A stretch of 64,000 nucleotides of DNA from Bartonella harrusi (GCF_024297065.1 NZ_CP101114.1:1614501-1678500), one strand, 5' to 3'. Counted from the stretch's first letter, positions 31,650-41,256 are shown. A program made the numbers and translations. The notes: generated from the letters alone by a model not told the origin.

Positions 31650-31720
31650 CGGCATAAAGAACCCTCTCCTGTCAAAAGACCTTTTAAAGCAACTGTTGAA
31701 AAGCGATAAAGGAAGAACAA

Positions 31721-31927
31721 ATGGCAACAAACAAAACAGAAGATCTTTTATCTCATAGGGCGGAAGAATTAGAAAAACGCCGTCAAGCAGTTGATGCAAC
31801 GATTAACAGCCATGAAATTGAGGGAATAACACTCCATCCTAAAACACTGGAAATTTTAGAACAATACGCAAGGGGAGATCTTTCCCTCAAAGAATTTAAC
31901 ACTCTTATGGACAACGCTATACTATAA
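31721..31927 (+). CDS. biaA: Fic antitoxin BiaA (VbhA-like)
   Basis: A 68-residue class I Fic antitoxin. The inhibitory helix carries SHEIEG near residues 29-34, matching the [S/T]xxxE[G/N] motif whose Glu blocks ATP positioning in the Fic active site. The tail ARGDLSLKEFNTLMDNAIL matches the antitoxin/VbhA C-terminus. It stops 10 bases before bepA with an AAGGAAAG ribosome binding site between, so the two are co-expressed. It would keep BepA silent in the bacterium until export. Confidence 0.88.
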   Translation: MATNKTEDLLSHRAEELEKRRQAVDATINSHEIEGITLHPKTLEILEQYARGDLSLKEFNTLMDNAIL

Positions 31928-31937
31928 GGAAAGAACA

Positions 31938-33572
31938 ATGCCAAAAGCAAAAGCAAAAACAAAAAATATACAGACACCTTCTCCCCATCATTATGTTTAT
32001 CCTAAAACGACAACACTAAAAAATAAATATGGAATAAAGGACTTAAAATCTTTTCTGGAGAAATGTTCGCATGATACAACACAAGCAATGGTCAATCTGC
32101 GTGAAGAACCCCTACCAGACCATTTTGATAGCACTTATCTCTGCCATATTCACCGACAGTTATTTAAAAATACATTTGAATGGGCTGGACATCTGCGCCA
32201 TATCCCCTTTACGTTTTCAGATGGCACCATAGCTGCCATGCCCGAAATGAAAAGAACGGGTTGGGAAAATCCTTTTGCTATCGGAGATGAGGTCCAAGAA
32301 GGTTTACAAACATTAGAGCAAACACTTGTAGAAAAAAACAATCTGCGAGATTTGACGCGTGAAGAATTTAACTCTGAAGCAATAAGCTTATTTAACTCTC
32401 TCAATCAACTTCATCCTTTCAGAGAAGGCAATGGACGCACACAACGAGTCTTTTTTGAAAAACTCGCTCTTGCAGCAGGGCATCAGCTTGATTTCTCACT
32501 TGTCACAAAAGAACGCATGATGCTCGCCAGTGTTGCTGTGGCAGAAAAAAATGATCTAGAACCTATGCGCCATTTGTTTGAGGATATCTCCAATCCAGAA
32601 AAAATTCTTCTTTTAAAAGAATTTATGGGAAACATGAAAGCTCTTGGACGCAATGTAAATGACCGCCCTGTTGTGGTTGCAAAAGAAGGTGAAATCTATA
32701 CGGGCACTTATAGAGGTGCTGGTTTTGAAAGCTTCGCGTTCAACGTCAAAGGTGCTTACATCATTGGCAACAAAGATCATCTCCCACCAGAACAATTAAA
32801 AACATTAAAACCCGGTGATAAATTTACCTTTACAGTTCCAAAAGCACAAGACCTTGAAAACACGCTCATTCCCAAAGAGGCACGAGCCCCTTTGACGAAA
32901 GCTGAATATGCCGAAATGATTAGCCAAGATGCTTGTGTCCATAAATGCCGCGAACAAATCCAGAAATGCGCAAAAATCGTTTATGGAAGCTCAAAAGCAT
33001 TAAACACACAGATAGTAGAGCTTATTAAAAATCCAAATCTTGGTCAACAACTCACTAAACAGATTGCGGAGTATCCGCAATCTGTTGCTCATCTTGCCGG
33101 TTTCGACTTCCTATGCTTTAAAACGCAAGCACGTGCCAATGCTGAAGAGTGTGTTGAAACACTCTGTCATACCATTGAAAATTTTGCGCACGCTGTAAAA
33201 CATGCTAAACAAGAAATCACAAAAGAGCATCAAACAGAACAAAAACGTTGCGGACAAACAGTAGCAATACCAAGTCAGAACTTACAAAATCTCTTCACTT
33301 TACCAAAAAAATTGCAGCAAGAAACCTTACAAGCTTCTCCCTTTCTTCAAAAAGAACTCTGTGGTTTTGTAAAAGATGTCAATGAACGTCTTTCACTAAA
33401 CGAACAGAAAGCCATCAAAAACAATGATCATGCAACAGTTGCGAAAAGCCTTGGTGTCTCAGAACGTAAAGCACAGGAAATTAGCGAAATAACGAAGCAA
33501 GCCAGCGAAATGTATCAACAATCGCAAATACGTACAGTCAATCGTTCAAAAGTGCTCACTATGGCTAGCTAA
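31938..33572 (+). CDS. bepA: Fic-BID effector BepA, canonical Fic motif
   Basis: A 544-residue T4SS effector. The Fic domain (about residues 15-205) has the full motif HPFREGNGRTQR and the flap region FTFSDGTIAAMPEM, so it should transfer AMP (or another NMP) to a host target. An OB-fold linker follows (about 225-305), then a BID domain (about 310-450) with VYGSSKALNTQ and LAGFDFLCFKTQARANAEE. The basic tail provides the VirD4-dependent export signal. It pairs with BiaA upstream. In B. henselae, BepA's BID domain protects endothelial cells from apoptosis; whether that holds here is inference. Confidence 0.92.
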   Translation: MPKAKAKTKNIQTPSPHHYVYPKTTTLKNKYGIKDLKSFLEKCSHDTTQAMVNLREEPLPDHFDSTYLCHIHRQLFKNTFEWAGHLRHIPFTFSDGTIAAMPEMKRTGWENPFAIGDEVQEGLQTLEQTLVEKNNLRDLTREEFNSEAISLFNSLNQLHPFREGNGRTQRVFFEKLALAAGHQLDFSLVTKERMMLASVAVAEKNDLEPMRHLFEDISNPEKILLLKEFMGNMKALGRNVNDRPVVVAKEGEIYTGTYRGAGFESFAFNVKGAYIIGNKDHLPPEQLKTLKPGDKFTFTVPKAQDLENTLIPKEARAPLTKAEYAEMISQDACVHKCREQIQKCAKIVYGSSKALNTQIVELIKNPNLGQQLTKQIAEYPQSVAHLAGFDFLCFKTQARANAEECVETLCHTIENFAHAVKHAKQEITKEHQTEQKRCGQTVAIPSQNLQNLFTLPKKLQQETLQASPFLQKELCGFVKDVNERLSLNEQKAIKNNDHATVAKSLGVSERKAQEISEITKQASEMYQQSQIRTVNRSKVLTMAS

Positions 33573-33964
33573 ACACTTGTGAACTGTTTCTACTTCATTT
33601 GAACAGCTATAGTGAGAAGATACTCTAACGAACGAACACACTCTCCCATGAGAAAAAACAGGTCATAGTGTCAAGAAAAAAGAAAATATTTCACGCTAGA
33701 GGGCATCATTTTAAGCCTCTACGAACAGAACAAAACATAAGACATAACAAGTCATAACTTTAAGGTGAGAAAGATGATAAAAAGATCACAAAGAGGAAGC
33801 GCATACAGAACACGCAAGATCTTTACGCTTAGAAGAAACAAAATGTATTTAAAACACTTTTTCTGTTAGGAGAAGAGACAAAAAGGGACATGTCACATAA
33901 AAAATTTAATGCCCCTATGGACAAGCCATCTTATTGAATCAAGTTTTCTTATAAGGAGGTCATT
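33573..33964 (+). pseudogene. bepA-bepB gap with Fic antitoxin relic
   Basis: Bases 33851-33937 read KTLFLLGEETKRDMSHKKFN and on to APMDKPSY, which aligns without gaps to the BiaA C-terminus (KTLEILEQYARGDLSLKEFN, then TLMDNAIL). Just upstream, in another frame, ARSLRLEETKCI sits where BiaA has INSHEIEGITL. Stops and a frameshift make it non-functional. It lies where an antitoxin gene for bepB would be. Confidence 0.75.
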
Positions 33965-35593
33965 ATGCCAAAAGCAAAGTCAAAAATGAAAGGAATCCCC
34001 TCTCCTCATCATTATATCTATCCTGGTACCCATGTACTCAAGAATAAATATGGGGAAACGAATTTAAAAGTCTTTTTGGAAAAATGTTCGGAGGATAGAG
34101 AACAAGCAACGAAACTTCTGCGTAAAGAAGCGCTGCCAGAACATTTTGATTTTTCTTATCTCTGCCATATCCACCACCAGTTATTTAAAAATACCTTTGA
34201 ATGGGCTGGAAAGATCCGCACTGTTCCCTTCACATTTGCAGATGGCACCACAGCCTCTATGCCAGAAATGAAAAGAGCAGAATGGAACAAAGCTTTTGTA
34301 AAAGATGAGGAAATCCTTGAAAACTTACAAAAATTAGAGAAAATAATTGCTGAAAAAAACAATTTGCAAGGCTTAACGCGCCAAGACTTTATCTCTCAAG
34401 CGGTAGGAATATTTCTCTCTCTCAAAAATATACACCCCTTCGTAGATGGCAATGAACACACAGAGCAACTTTTCTTTGAAAATCTTGCCAAAGCAGCGGG
34501 GCATCAGCTTGACTTTTCGCTGGTAACACAAGAACGCATGATGGCTGCCTATACACAAGCAGCACAATATGGCAATCCAGAACCTATGTGGCATCTCTTT
34601 GAAGATATCTCCAATCCCCCCAAAATACGTATGTTACAATCCTTCATGAAAAACATGAAAGAACTTGGGCGCGATGTTGATGATCATCCTGTTATGACAG
34701 CAAAAGAAGGTATCACTTACCTTGGCATCTATAAAGATATTAATTTTGATAGCTTTATGCTCGATGCACAAGGAACTTACATCATCGGCAATAAAGAGCA
34801 GCTTACGCCAGAACAAATAAAAACCTTAAAATCCGGTGATACAATACTTTTTACAGCTCCAAAGGCGCAAGAACTTGAAAATACCTTTATTCCCAGAGAA
34901 ACACTAGCGCCTCTCACAGAAAGTGAGTTTGCACAAAGGGTTGCAAACAGTGCCTATATTCAAGCAGCTCGAGATCAAATTCAACATTTGTCAAAAATTG
35001 TTTATGGCAGCTCAAAAACATTAAACGAACAGATGGAAGATATTTTTAGAAATCCAGATTTAGGACGAAAGATTGCTCAGCAGATTAAACGCACTCCTCA
35101 TTCTATTGCTCCCCTTTCAGGTGTCGACTTTTTTTTCTTTAAAACACCAACGCGTGCAAGAGCTGAAGAGCATATTAATCCGCTTTGTGCCGCTGTTATG
35201 GATTATGCGGAGGCTATAACTTATAAGCGTCATGTCATCACCCAAGAACATCATATCGAACAAGCACGCTGTGGAAAAGCGATCGAAAAGCCGAGTAAAA
35301 ACTTGCAAAACCTGTTTTGCTTATCACCAGAAAAACAAACAGAAATCTTATCTCAATCTCCTCATTTATACCAAGAACTGCGTATTTTTGTACACAATTT
35401 AGATCACCGTTTCTCATTAGAGGAATATAATGCAATCAAAAATCATGATTATGTAACACTCGCGAAAACCATCGGTGTATCAGAACAAAAAGCAAAAGAA
35501 ATTACCAACACTGTTGAGAAGGCCAAAGCAGTCCATGAGCGAGTTTCTCTCCGCAAGCTCAATCGTTCAAATGTGCTCGCTATAGCCAACTAA
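33965..35593 (+). CDS. bepB: Fic-BID effector BepB-like, degenerate Fic motif
   Basis: A 542-residue paralogue of BepA starting after AAGGAGG. Fold landmarks of Fic, OB and BID are kept throughout, including VYGSSKTLNEQ and LSGVDFFFFKTPTRARAEE. The Fic motif reads HPFVDGNEHTEQ: catalytic His, Asp and Asn remain, but the GR pair is EH and the final Arg is Gln, removing phosphate-binding contacts. AMP transfer as in BepA is therefore unlikely. The name follows gene order (second Fic gene, before virD4) and is tentative; it could equally be called a second BepA. Confidence 0.82.
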   Translation: MPKAKSKMKGIPSPHHYIYPGTHVLKNKYGETNLKVFLEKCSEDREQATKLLRKEALPEHFDFSYLCHIHHQLFKNTFEWAGKIRTVPFTFADGTTASMPEMKRAEWNKAFVKDEEILENLQKLEKIIAEKNNLQGLTRQDFISQAVGIFLSLKNIHPFVDGNEHTEQLFFENLAKAAGHQLDFSLVTQERMMAAYTQAAQYGNPEPMWHLFEDISNPPKIRMLQSFMKNMKELGRDVDDHPVMTAKEGITYLGIYKDINFDSFMLDAQGTYIIGNKEQLTPEQIKTLKSGDTILFTAPKAQELENTFIPRETLAPLTESEFAQRVANSAYIQAARDQIQHLSKIVYGSSKTLNEQMEDIFRNPDLGRKIAQQIKRTPHSIAPLSGVDFFFFKTPTRARAEEHINPLCAAVMDYAEAITYKRHVITQEHHIEQARCGKAIEKPSKNLQNLFCLSPEKQTEILSQSPHLYQELRIFVHNLDHRFSLEEYNAIKNHDYVTLAKTIGVSEQKAKEITNTVEKAKAVHERVSLRKLNRSNVLAIAN

Positions 35594-35753
35594 GAAATGT
35601 AAAATTTGCATCTCCCTTTGCACATTGACGGCTAGGAGATCTTTCTCACCTTCTCCCACATATGAAAAAGGAGATCCGTTGAGGCTCTATCACCACTTTT
35701 TAAATGTATCGTTTTACAGCACACCCGGATAAAGACACTGGAAGTAAGAGACA

Positions 35754-37673
35754 ATGCCATACACAAAAACACAACTTACGCTTATTTTAATGCCAATCCC
35801 TTTAGGAATTTTAACAATATTCCTCGTTCCTCATTTGTTGTTGTTGATCACAAATGGTCTGACAAACCATCAAGTTTATTGGTATCTTCGCTCAGAACCC
35901 TTATTGGTGTTAGGACTGGTTACTGCTGTTTCCTTATTTTACACGCTCTTACAAAAACTACACCTACGCAAAGCGATTACACATGTCTCAGCTGTTTTTT
36001 TTGCAATCATTGCTTTTTACTACATTGGCAGTGAGATAACACGCTTAAGTCCCTATGTTGGTCAAAACGGGATAACGTGGAATTATGCTCTCAAATTTAT
36101 GGACCCCATGGTTACCTTTGGCGTTATTACTGGCTTTATTTTTTTAGCAATTCAAATTTTTATAAGCTCTCCAAATAATAACAAAGTCAAGCGTGCCAAA
36201 AAAGGCATTTTTGGTGATGCTGAATGGATGAATTTACGAGAGGCCGGAAGAATCTTCCCTGCCAATGGTCAAATTGTTGTTGGCGAAAGATACCGTGTTG
36301 ATCAAGATAATGTGTGCAATATTCCTTTTGCACCTGGCAATAAAACCACCTGGGGGAAAGGTGGAAAAGTGCCTTTACTTGCCTTTAATCTTGATTTTGG
36401 CTCAACCCACATGATTTTTTTTGCCGGTTCTGGTGGCTATAAAACAACAAGCACGGTGGTTCCGACCTGTTTAACCTATCCAGGCTCTATTGTTTGCCTT
36501 GACCCTTCCACGGAAGTTGCCCCAATGGTCAGATTTGCTCGGAAAAAAATGGGCAATAGAAATGTTATTGTTCTTGATCCCAATTCCATTTTAACAAAAA
36601 ACTTTAATGTGATCGATTGGCTTTTAGATGACAGTGTACCACGCACACAACGGGAAGCCAATATTGTGAGTTTTGCCAAATTGCTTCTCTCTGATAAGAA
36701 ATCAGAAAATTCTTCGGCGGAATATTTTTCAACACAAGCGCATAATCTTTTAACCGCTCTTCTTGCCCATGTGATCTTTTCAGATGAATATGAAGAAAGT
36801 GAACGCAATTTGAAAACATTACGGGGGATATTGTCTCAATCAGAAACGGCTGTTGTCAATCAACTCCGTATCATTCAAGAAACAACGCCTTCTCCTTTTA
36901 TTCGTGAAATGGTTGGTATTTTTACAGAAATGGCAGAGCAAACCTTTTCAGGGGTCTACACAACCGCATCAAAAGACACCCAATGGCTTTCTTTGTCCAA
37001 TTACGCTGATCTTGTTTGCGGTGATAACTTTGCATCTTCGGATATCACAAATGGCAAGACAGATGTTTTTCTCAATCTCCCCGCGAGCATTTTGAACAGT
37101 TACCCAGCAATTGGGCGGGTCATTATTGGTGCCTTTTTAAATGCCATGATTACCGCTGATGGAAATTATAAAAAGCGTGTTTTATTTGTCTTAGATGAAG
37201 TTGATCTTCTTGGTTATATGAATATTTTAGAAGAGGCACGCGATCGTGGTCGTAAATATGGCACATCCTTGATGCTTTTTTATCAATCCACGGGTCAATT
37301 AGTCAATCACTTTGGAGAAGCAGGAGCCCGATCATGGTTTGAAAGTTGTTCATTTGTTAGTTATGCCGCCATTAAAGATCTCCAAACAGCCAAAGATATT
37401 TCAGAACGCTGTGGTCAAATGACCGTTGAGGTAACCGGCACAAGCAAATCGAGAGGTTTGTCTTTGGGAAAGAGCTCTTACAATTTCAATTATCAACAAA
37501 GAGCTCTGATTTTACCGCACGAAATTATTCAAGAGATGCGTCAAGACGAACAAATTATTCTTATGCAAGGGCATCCCCCTTTACGATGTGGCCGAGCGAT
37601 CTATTTTAGAAGAAAGGAAATGTTAGCGGCTGCTGAAAAGAACCGTTTTGCTCCACAAAAAAAGAAAAGCTGA
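35754..37673 (+). CDS. virD4: T4SS coupling protein VirD4
   Basis: A 639-residue TraG/VirD4 ATPase that recruits BID-containing effectors to the channel. Three N-terminal transmembrane segments fall in the first ~145 residues. Walker A FAGSGGYKTTS is near 223-233, Walker B VLFVLDEVDLLG near 481-492, and the SWFESCSFVSYAA region follows. Its position amid the effector genes supports joint inheritance. The 160-base upstream gap may hold its own promoter. Confidence 0.95.
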   Translation: MPYTKTQLTLILMPIPLGILTIFLVPHLLLLITNGLTNHQVYWYLRSEPLLVLGLVTAVSLFYTLLQKLHLRKAITHVSAVFFAIIAFYYIGSEITRLSPYVGQNGITWNYALKFMDPMVTFGVITGFIFLAIQIFISSPNNNKVKRAKKGIFGDAEWMNLREAGRIFPANGQIVVGERYRVDQDNVCNIPFAPGNKTTWGKGGKVPLLAFNLDFGSTHMIFFAGSGGYKTTSTVVPTCLTYPGSIVCLDPSTEVAPMVRFARKKMGNRNVIVLDPNSILTKNFNVIDWLLDDSVPRTQREANIVSFAKLLLSDKKSENSSAEYFSTQAHNLLTALLAHVIFSDEYEESERNLKTLRGILSQSETAVVNQLRIIQETTPSPFIREMVGIFTEMAEQTFSGVYTTASKDTQWLSLSNYADLVCGDNFASSDITNGKTDVFLNLPASILNSYPAIGRVIIGAFLNAMITADGNYKKRVLFVLDEVDLLGYMNILEEARDRGRKYGTSLMLFYQSTGQLVNHFGEAGARSWFESCSFVSYAAIKDLQTAKDISERCGQMTVEVTGTSKSRGLSLGKSSYNFNYQQRALILPHEIIQEMRQDEQIILMQGHPPLRCGRAIYFRRKEMLAAAEKNRFAPQKKKS

Positions 37674-38256
37674 AAAACACCCTCTTATGAGGAATAACAG
37701 CATAAAAAAAGAAAGCCAAGCGTTCTCTTTCATAAAAGGCCATTAAAAAAGGATTTTTATAGAGCCCAACAAGGAAAAAATGATGGAAAAGATCTTAGTT
37801 GCTGCGTCTGTCCATGCGTTCCCAACATCAGCGTCCCTTGTGAATACCCTCAAACAAAATCAACGGCGATCACGCTCAGCTATCCATTCCTTAAAAGCTA
37901 ATCAAAGAGCTTTTGAAGAAGACGACTTGGAAAGGAAAAGGACTAAAGAAGATGTCAATGATGACACCGACAATCAAAAAGAAGAAGGCTATCAAAGAAA
38001 GCGTTTTCTAAACAAATCAAAAAAGACAACGTCCATGCAAACAATTCGAACACACCATCAAATCCCATATAAAAAAATTACAAAAACGAAGAGCAACAAT
38101 TGCTACAGTCATCACACAGATCTTAAGACAGAGAATTAAGAGAATAAAACTTTTTCCTCAAAAATTTGGAATCGCAAAAGAATACGCAAAGGGGGAATTT
38201 GAATACAAAGCGTTTAGCACGCTTATCCACCAACCCCGACTCATAAGGAAAAAAAG
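37674..38256 (+). pseudogene. virD4-bepC gap with second Fic antitoxin relic
   Basis: Read in the frame of 38012-38299, this encodes KSHIKKLQKRRATIATVI, then RIKLFPQKFGIAKEYAKGEF and EYKAFSTLIHQPRL. This aligns with BiaA from EELEKRRQAV through GITLHPKTLEILEQYARGD to its end. The frame is open but has no start codon and runs into bepC. The inhibitory SHEIEG is replaced by RQRIKR. The alternative 119-codon frame at 37780-38139 overlaps it and looks spurious. Confidence 0.72.
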
Positions 38257-39855
38257 ATGCTGGAGCAAAACTATCTGTATAAAAAGAGTAATACACTAAA
38301 AAATAAATATGGTATCAAAAATCCACACCAACTGTATACACGCAGTGCCCATGATACAGCCAAAGCAGCGGTAAATTTTCGCTTTGAACCACCACCACGA
38401 AAATTTAATGCCAACTACTTGAAAACGATTCATTGGAGTCTTTTCCATGAAACTTTTGAATGGGCCGGCTATATGCGTGATCAATCCTTTACCTTTGCAG
38501 ATGGCACAACTGCTCGTATGCCAGCAATGCGCCCCAAAGGTTATGAGGTCCCCTTCGCTATCGGTTCACAAATTCAAAAAGAACTAAAAAAATTAGAGCG
38601 AAATCTTCATGCCAAGAACAATTTACAAGGTTTATCACGCCAAGAGTTTGCTATCGAGGCCGCTGAAGTTTTTATGGCACTCAATCATGCCCATCCTTTC
38701 CGAAAAGGGAATGGACGTGTCAATCGCATGTTCATGGAAAAGCTTGGAGAAGTGGCAGGTTATAAAATTGACTTTTCTTTTATCACAAAAGAACGCATGA
38801 ATCTTGCCTGTATTGAAGCTATGCAAAACGGCAACCCACAGCCAATGAGAGATCTTTTTGAAGATATCACCCATCCCCAAAAATCTCTAGTTTTAAAAGA
38901 ATTCATTTACCAGATGAGACATTCTGGACTCCATGAAATCAACAATCGCCTTGTTGTTGCGGCAAAAGAAGGTGTCACTTACGATGGTATCTATAGAGGT
39001 TCTTCAGCAGAAGGTTTTGTTATAGAACTGGAAGACGCTTTTGTCGTGGGCCACAAAGATGATCTCTCACCAGAGCAAATCAAAAGCTTATACAATGGCG
39101 CCCGCATCTGCTTTGAAAAAACAAATGTTCAAAACTTACGAGAGTCTCTCATTCCGAAAGAAACATTAGCGCCTCTCTCCAATGAAGAACTTTTTGATAG
39201 GCTTCAAGATCATCCCTCTATTGAAAAATGCCGAAAACAAGTTGAGCATTTGTCAAAGCGTGTTTTTGGCAAGCAGCACGCTTTAAGAGCACAGCTAGAG
39301 ATCACCAATGCCGATCCAAGTTTGGGGGAACAGTTTGCCGATCAAATAGCGCAAAATCCTCAATCCATTTGTAAACTTGCGGGAAGAAAATTTTGGTGCA
39401 TAAAAAGCCCATCGCGAAGACGAGCTGAAGAGCATCTGCCGCAGCTTTGTGAAGCCTTTAAAAATTATGTAACAACAGCACAACAGACAAAGGATGAAAT
39501 TCTCGAGCAACACGCAAAGGAACAAAATCGCTTGGGCAAATCTGTTGAAAAACCCTCAAGAAACCTACAAACCCTTTTTTCTTTACCAGCGGAACAACAA
39601 AGAGAAGCCTTGTCTCATTCTCCTGCACTACAACAAGAACTGCATAAGTATGGGCGCCAATTACACAGTCGCTTGTCATCAGAAGATCATAAAGCCATAC
39701 AGGACCAAGATATCACTAGACTTTCTTGCCTGCTTGGCACCTCAGAAAGCAAAGCCAAAAACATTGCCAAAATCGTAGACCACACCAAAGAAGCACAATG
39801 TCAAGCACGCACCCTCAAAATCAGTCGCTCTTCATCCCTCGCTCTTACCTGCTAA
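38257..39855 (+). CDS. bepC: Fic-BID effector BepC
   Basis: A 532-residue effector with Fic (about 10-190), OB (about 215-295) and BID (about 300-440) domains and a basic tail. The Fic motif is HPFRKGNGRVNR: Lys replaces the metal-coordinating Asp/Glu, the substitution I recall as typical of BepC. Known BepC acts on the host actin cytoskeleton through GEF-H1 rather than by classic AMPylation. First gene after virD4, matching the Bartonella order. Its start follows AAGGAAAAAAAG. Confidence 0.9.
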   Translation: MLEQNYLYKKSNTLKNKYGIKNPHQLYTRSAHDTAKAAVNFRFEPPPRKFNANYLKTIHWSLFHETFEWAGYMRDQSFTFADGTTARMPAMRPKGYEVPFAIGSQIQKELKKLERNLHAKNNLQGLSRQEFAIEAAEVFMALNHAHPFRKGNGRVNRMFMEKLGEVAGYKIDFSFITKERMNLACIEAMQNGNPQPMRDLFEDITHPQKSLVLKEFIYQMRHSGLHEINNRLVVAAKEGVTYDGIYRGSSAEGFVIELEDAFVVGHKDDLSPEQIKSLYNGARICFEKTNVQNLRESLIPKETLAPLSNEELFDRLQDHPSIEKCRKQVEHLSKRVFGKQHALRAQLEITNADPSLGEQFADQIAQNPQSICKLAGRKFWCIKSPSRRRAEEHLPQLCEAFKNYVTTAQQTKDEILEQHAKEQNRLGKSVEKPSRNLQTLFSLPAEQQREALSHSPALQQELHKYGRQLHSRLSSEDHKAIQDQDITRLSCLLGTSESKAKNIAKIVDHTKEAQCQARTLKISRSSSLALTC

Positions 39856-40164
39856 CAATCAACAGAATGTTGAGCGTTTACCCTGATCTCTTGGCGCAAC
39901 TCATTTCCTCTCGATTGCGCCAAGAGTGTTCTAAAACATTACAAAAAAGTTCCAGCAAAACAAACCCCGTAATTTTATTTAAGTTATTGATAAAATATCA
40001 CAAAAAAACTGTATAAAAGACACAAACATAAATTACACTGATCAACGAATAGCGCGGAATCTTTGGAAGCCATTCAAATGAGCACCTTTTGATAAAAGCT
40101 GTACCAGCATGAAGGTGGAGAGTGCACCAAAGAGGTTTTCTAAAATTTTTGAAAGGAAACATGC
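39856..40164 (+). promoter_or_regulatory. bepC-bepD intergenic: hairpin and bep leader
   Basis: CTCTTGGCGCAA and TTGCGCCAAGAG (39888-39926) form a 12-bp perfect stem with a 15-nt loop, a likely transcription end for bepC. Downstream is AACTGTATAAAAGACA, then the leader GTTTTCTAAAATTTTTGAAA and GGAAACATGC before the bepD ATG, a pattern shared with bepE and bepF. Confidence 0.6.
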
Positions 40165-41256
40165 ATGAAAAAACATCAGCCAAAACACTATTCTCCACCA
40201 TCTAACCCAGAAGCTCTCTATGCAGCGGTTGAGAAGCCGAAAAAAGAGCAGGGCTCTCATAAACCAGAAGAAACTGTCTATGCACCCCAACACCCACCGC
40301 AAGATGCTAATCCCTATGCAAGACCACGCAGTGAACCAACCCCTCAAAGACCTGTAGACCCTTACGCAGTAACTGATCTGTCAGAAAATAATTGGCGATC
40401 ATCCCTCCAAGAACCAAAAAATTGGTATACAAGACAGCATGATCGTAAACCAGAGCCAGAACACCTGTACGCAGAAATTGATGTGAGTGGAAATGGAGGA
40501 CGCAATCCTACACGACCACTAGAAACTGTCTACGCACAGCTTAACATAGGAGGACGTGGCGGGCCAAGTTCTGCTCCACAAGAAGAGCATCTTTACGCCG
40601 ATCTTGACTTCGGCAGAAATGGAGGACGCAATCCTACACAATCAGTAGAAACTGTCTACGCAAAGCTTGGCATGGGAAGTGGGGGACCAGACGCCGAACA
40701 TCGAGAAAATCCTATCTACCAAAGTCCGGAGGCAAAAAGAAGAACAACACCTCCTCAGACAGAGAAAGATTTAGTGACTTCAGCAATTGCAAAAGATAAA
40801 GGATTCCAAGATAGTCTAGTAAGCGTTCAAGAATGGTGCGAAATTGTTTTTGGTAACGGGCATGCTTTGAACAAACAACTTGCTCAGATCCTTGACAATC
40901 CTAGCAAAGGACGTGACATCTTACAAAGTCTAATGGAAAATCCTGAGTGCTATTGTAAGCTTGCCGGTCAAAAAACGTTTGGCATCAAAAGCCAACACCG
41001 CAAACAAGCTGAAGAGGGTTTTGGTTCCCTTTGTGATGCTTTTGAAAGACATGTAAAAACTGCAGAAAAGCTACACAGAAAATTTACACATGAGCATAGA
41101 CAAGACAAGGGTGTTGAGAAAGGACAAGAGAGTCCTGAACACAGACATCATCGTCATCACCATCGTCACCACAGAAGAGACTCTGATTCTCCAGAACGTG
41201 AAACGCAATCACGCGGTAGGCAGCAGAGAGGAGGAGGAATGGCTTTTGCGATGTAA
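40165..41256 (+). CDS. bepD: Tyr-phosphorylation effector BepD
   Basis: A 363-residue BID effector without Fic. The N-terminal ~195 residues carry nine Tyr motifs, including EALYAAVEK, ETVYAPQ, EHLYAEIDV, ETVYAQLNI, EHLYADLDF and ETVYAKLGM. These EPIYA-like sites should be phosphorylated by host Src-family kinases and recruit SH2 proteins; several also fit YxxL/I. One BID domain lies at about 205-315 (VFGNGHALNKQ, LAGQKTFGIKSQHRKQAEE), then a His/Arg-rich tail for VirD4 export. In B. henselae BepD modulates STAT3 cytokine signalling; the same role here is inference. Confidence 0.9.
   Translation: MKKHQPKHYSPPSNPEALYAAVEKPKKEQGSHKPEETVYAPQHPPQDANPYARPRSEPTPQRPVDPYAVTDLSENNWRSSLQEPKNWYTRQHDRKPEPEHLYAEIDVSGNGGRNPTRPLETVYAQLNIGGRGGPSSAPQEEHLYADLDFGRNGGRNPTQSVETVYAKLGMGSGGPDAEHRENPIYQSPEAKRRTTPPQTEKDLVTSAIAKDKGFQDSLVSVQEWCEIVFGNGHALNKQLAQILDNPSKGRDILQSLMENPECYCKLAGQKTFGIKSQHRKQAEEGFGSLCDAFERHVKTAEKLHRKFTHEHRQDKGVEKGQESPEHRHHRHHHRHHRRDSDSPERETQSRGRQQRGGGMAFAM

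Noticed and set aside
37780..38139. 119-codon frame between virD4 and bepC
   Set aside because: It overlaps, in another frame, sequence that clearly aligns with the BiaA antitoxin, and has low-complexity charged content. I kept the antitoxin relic instead.
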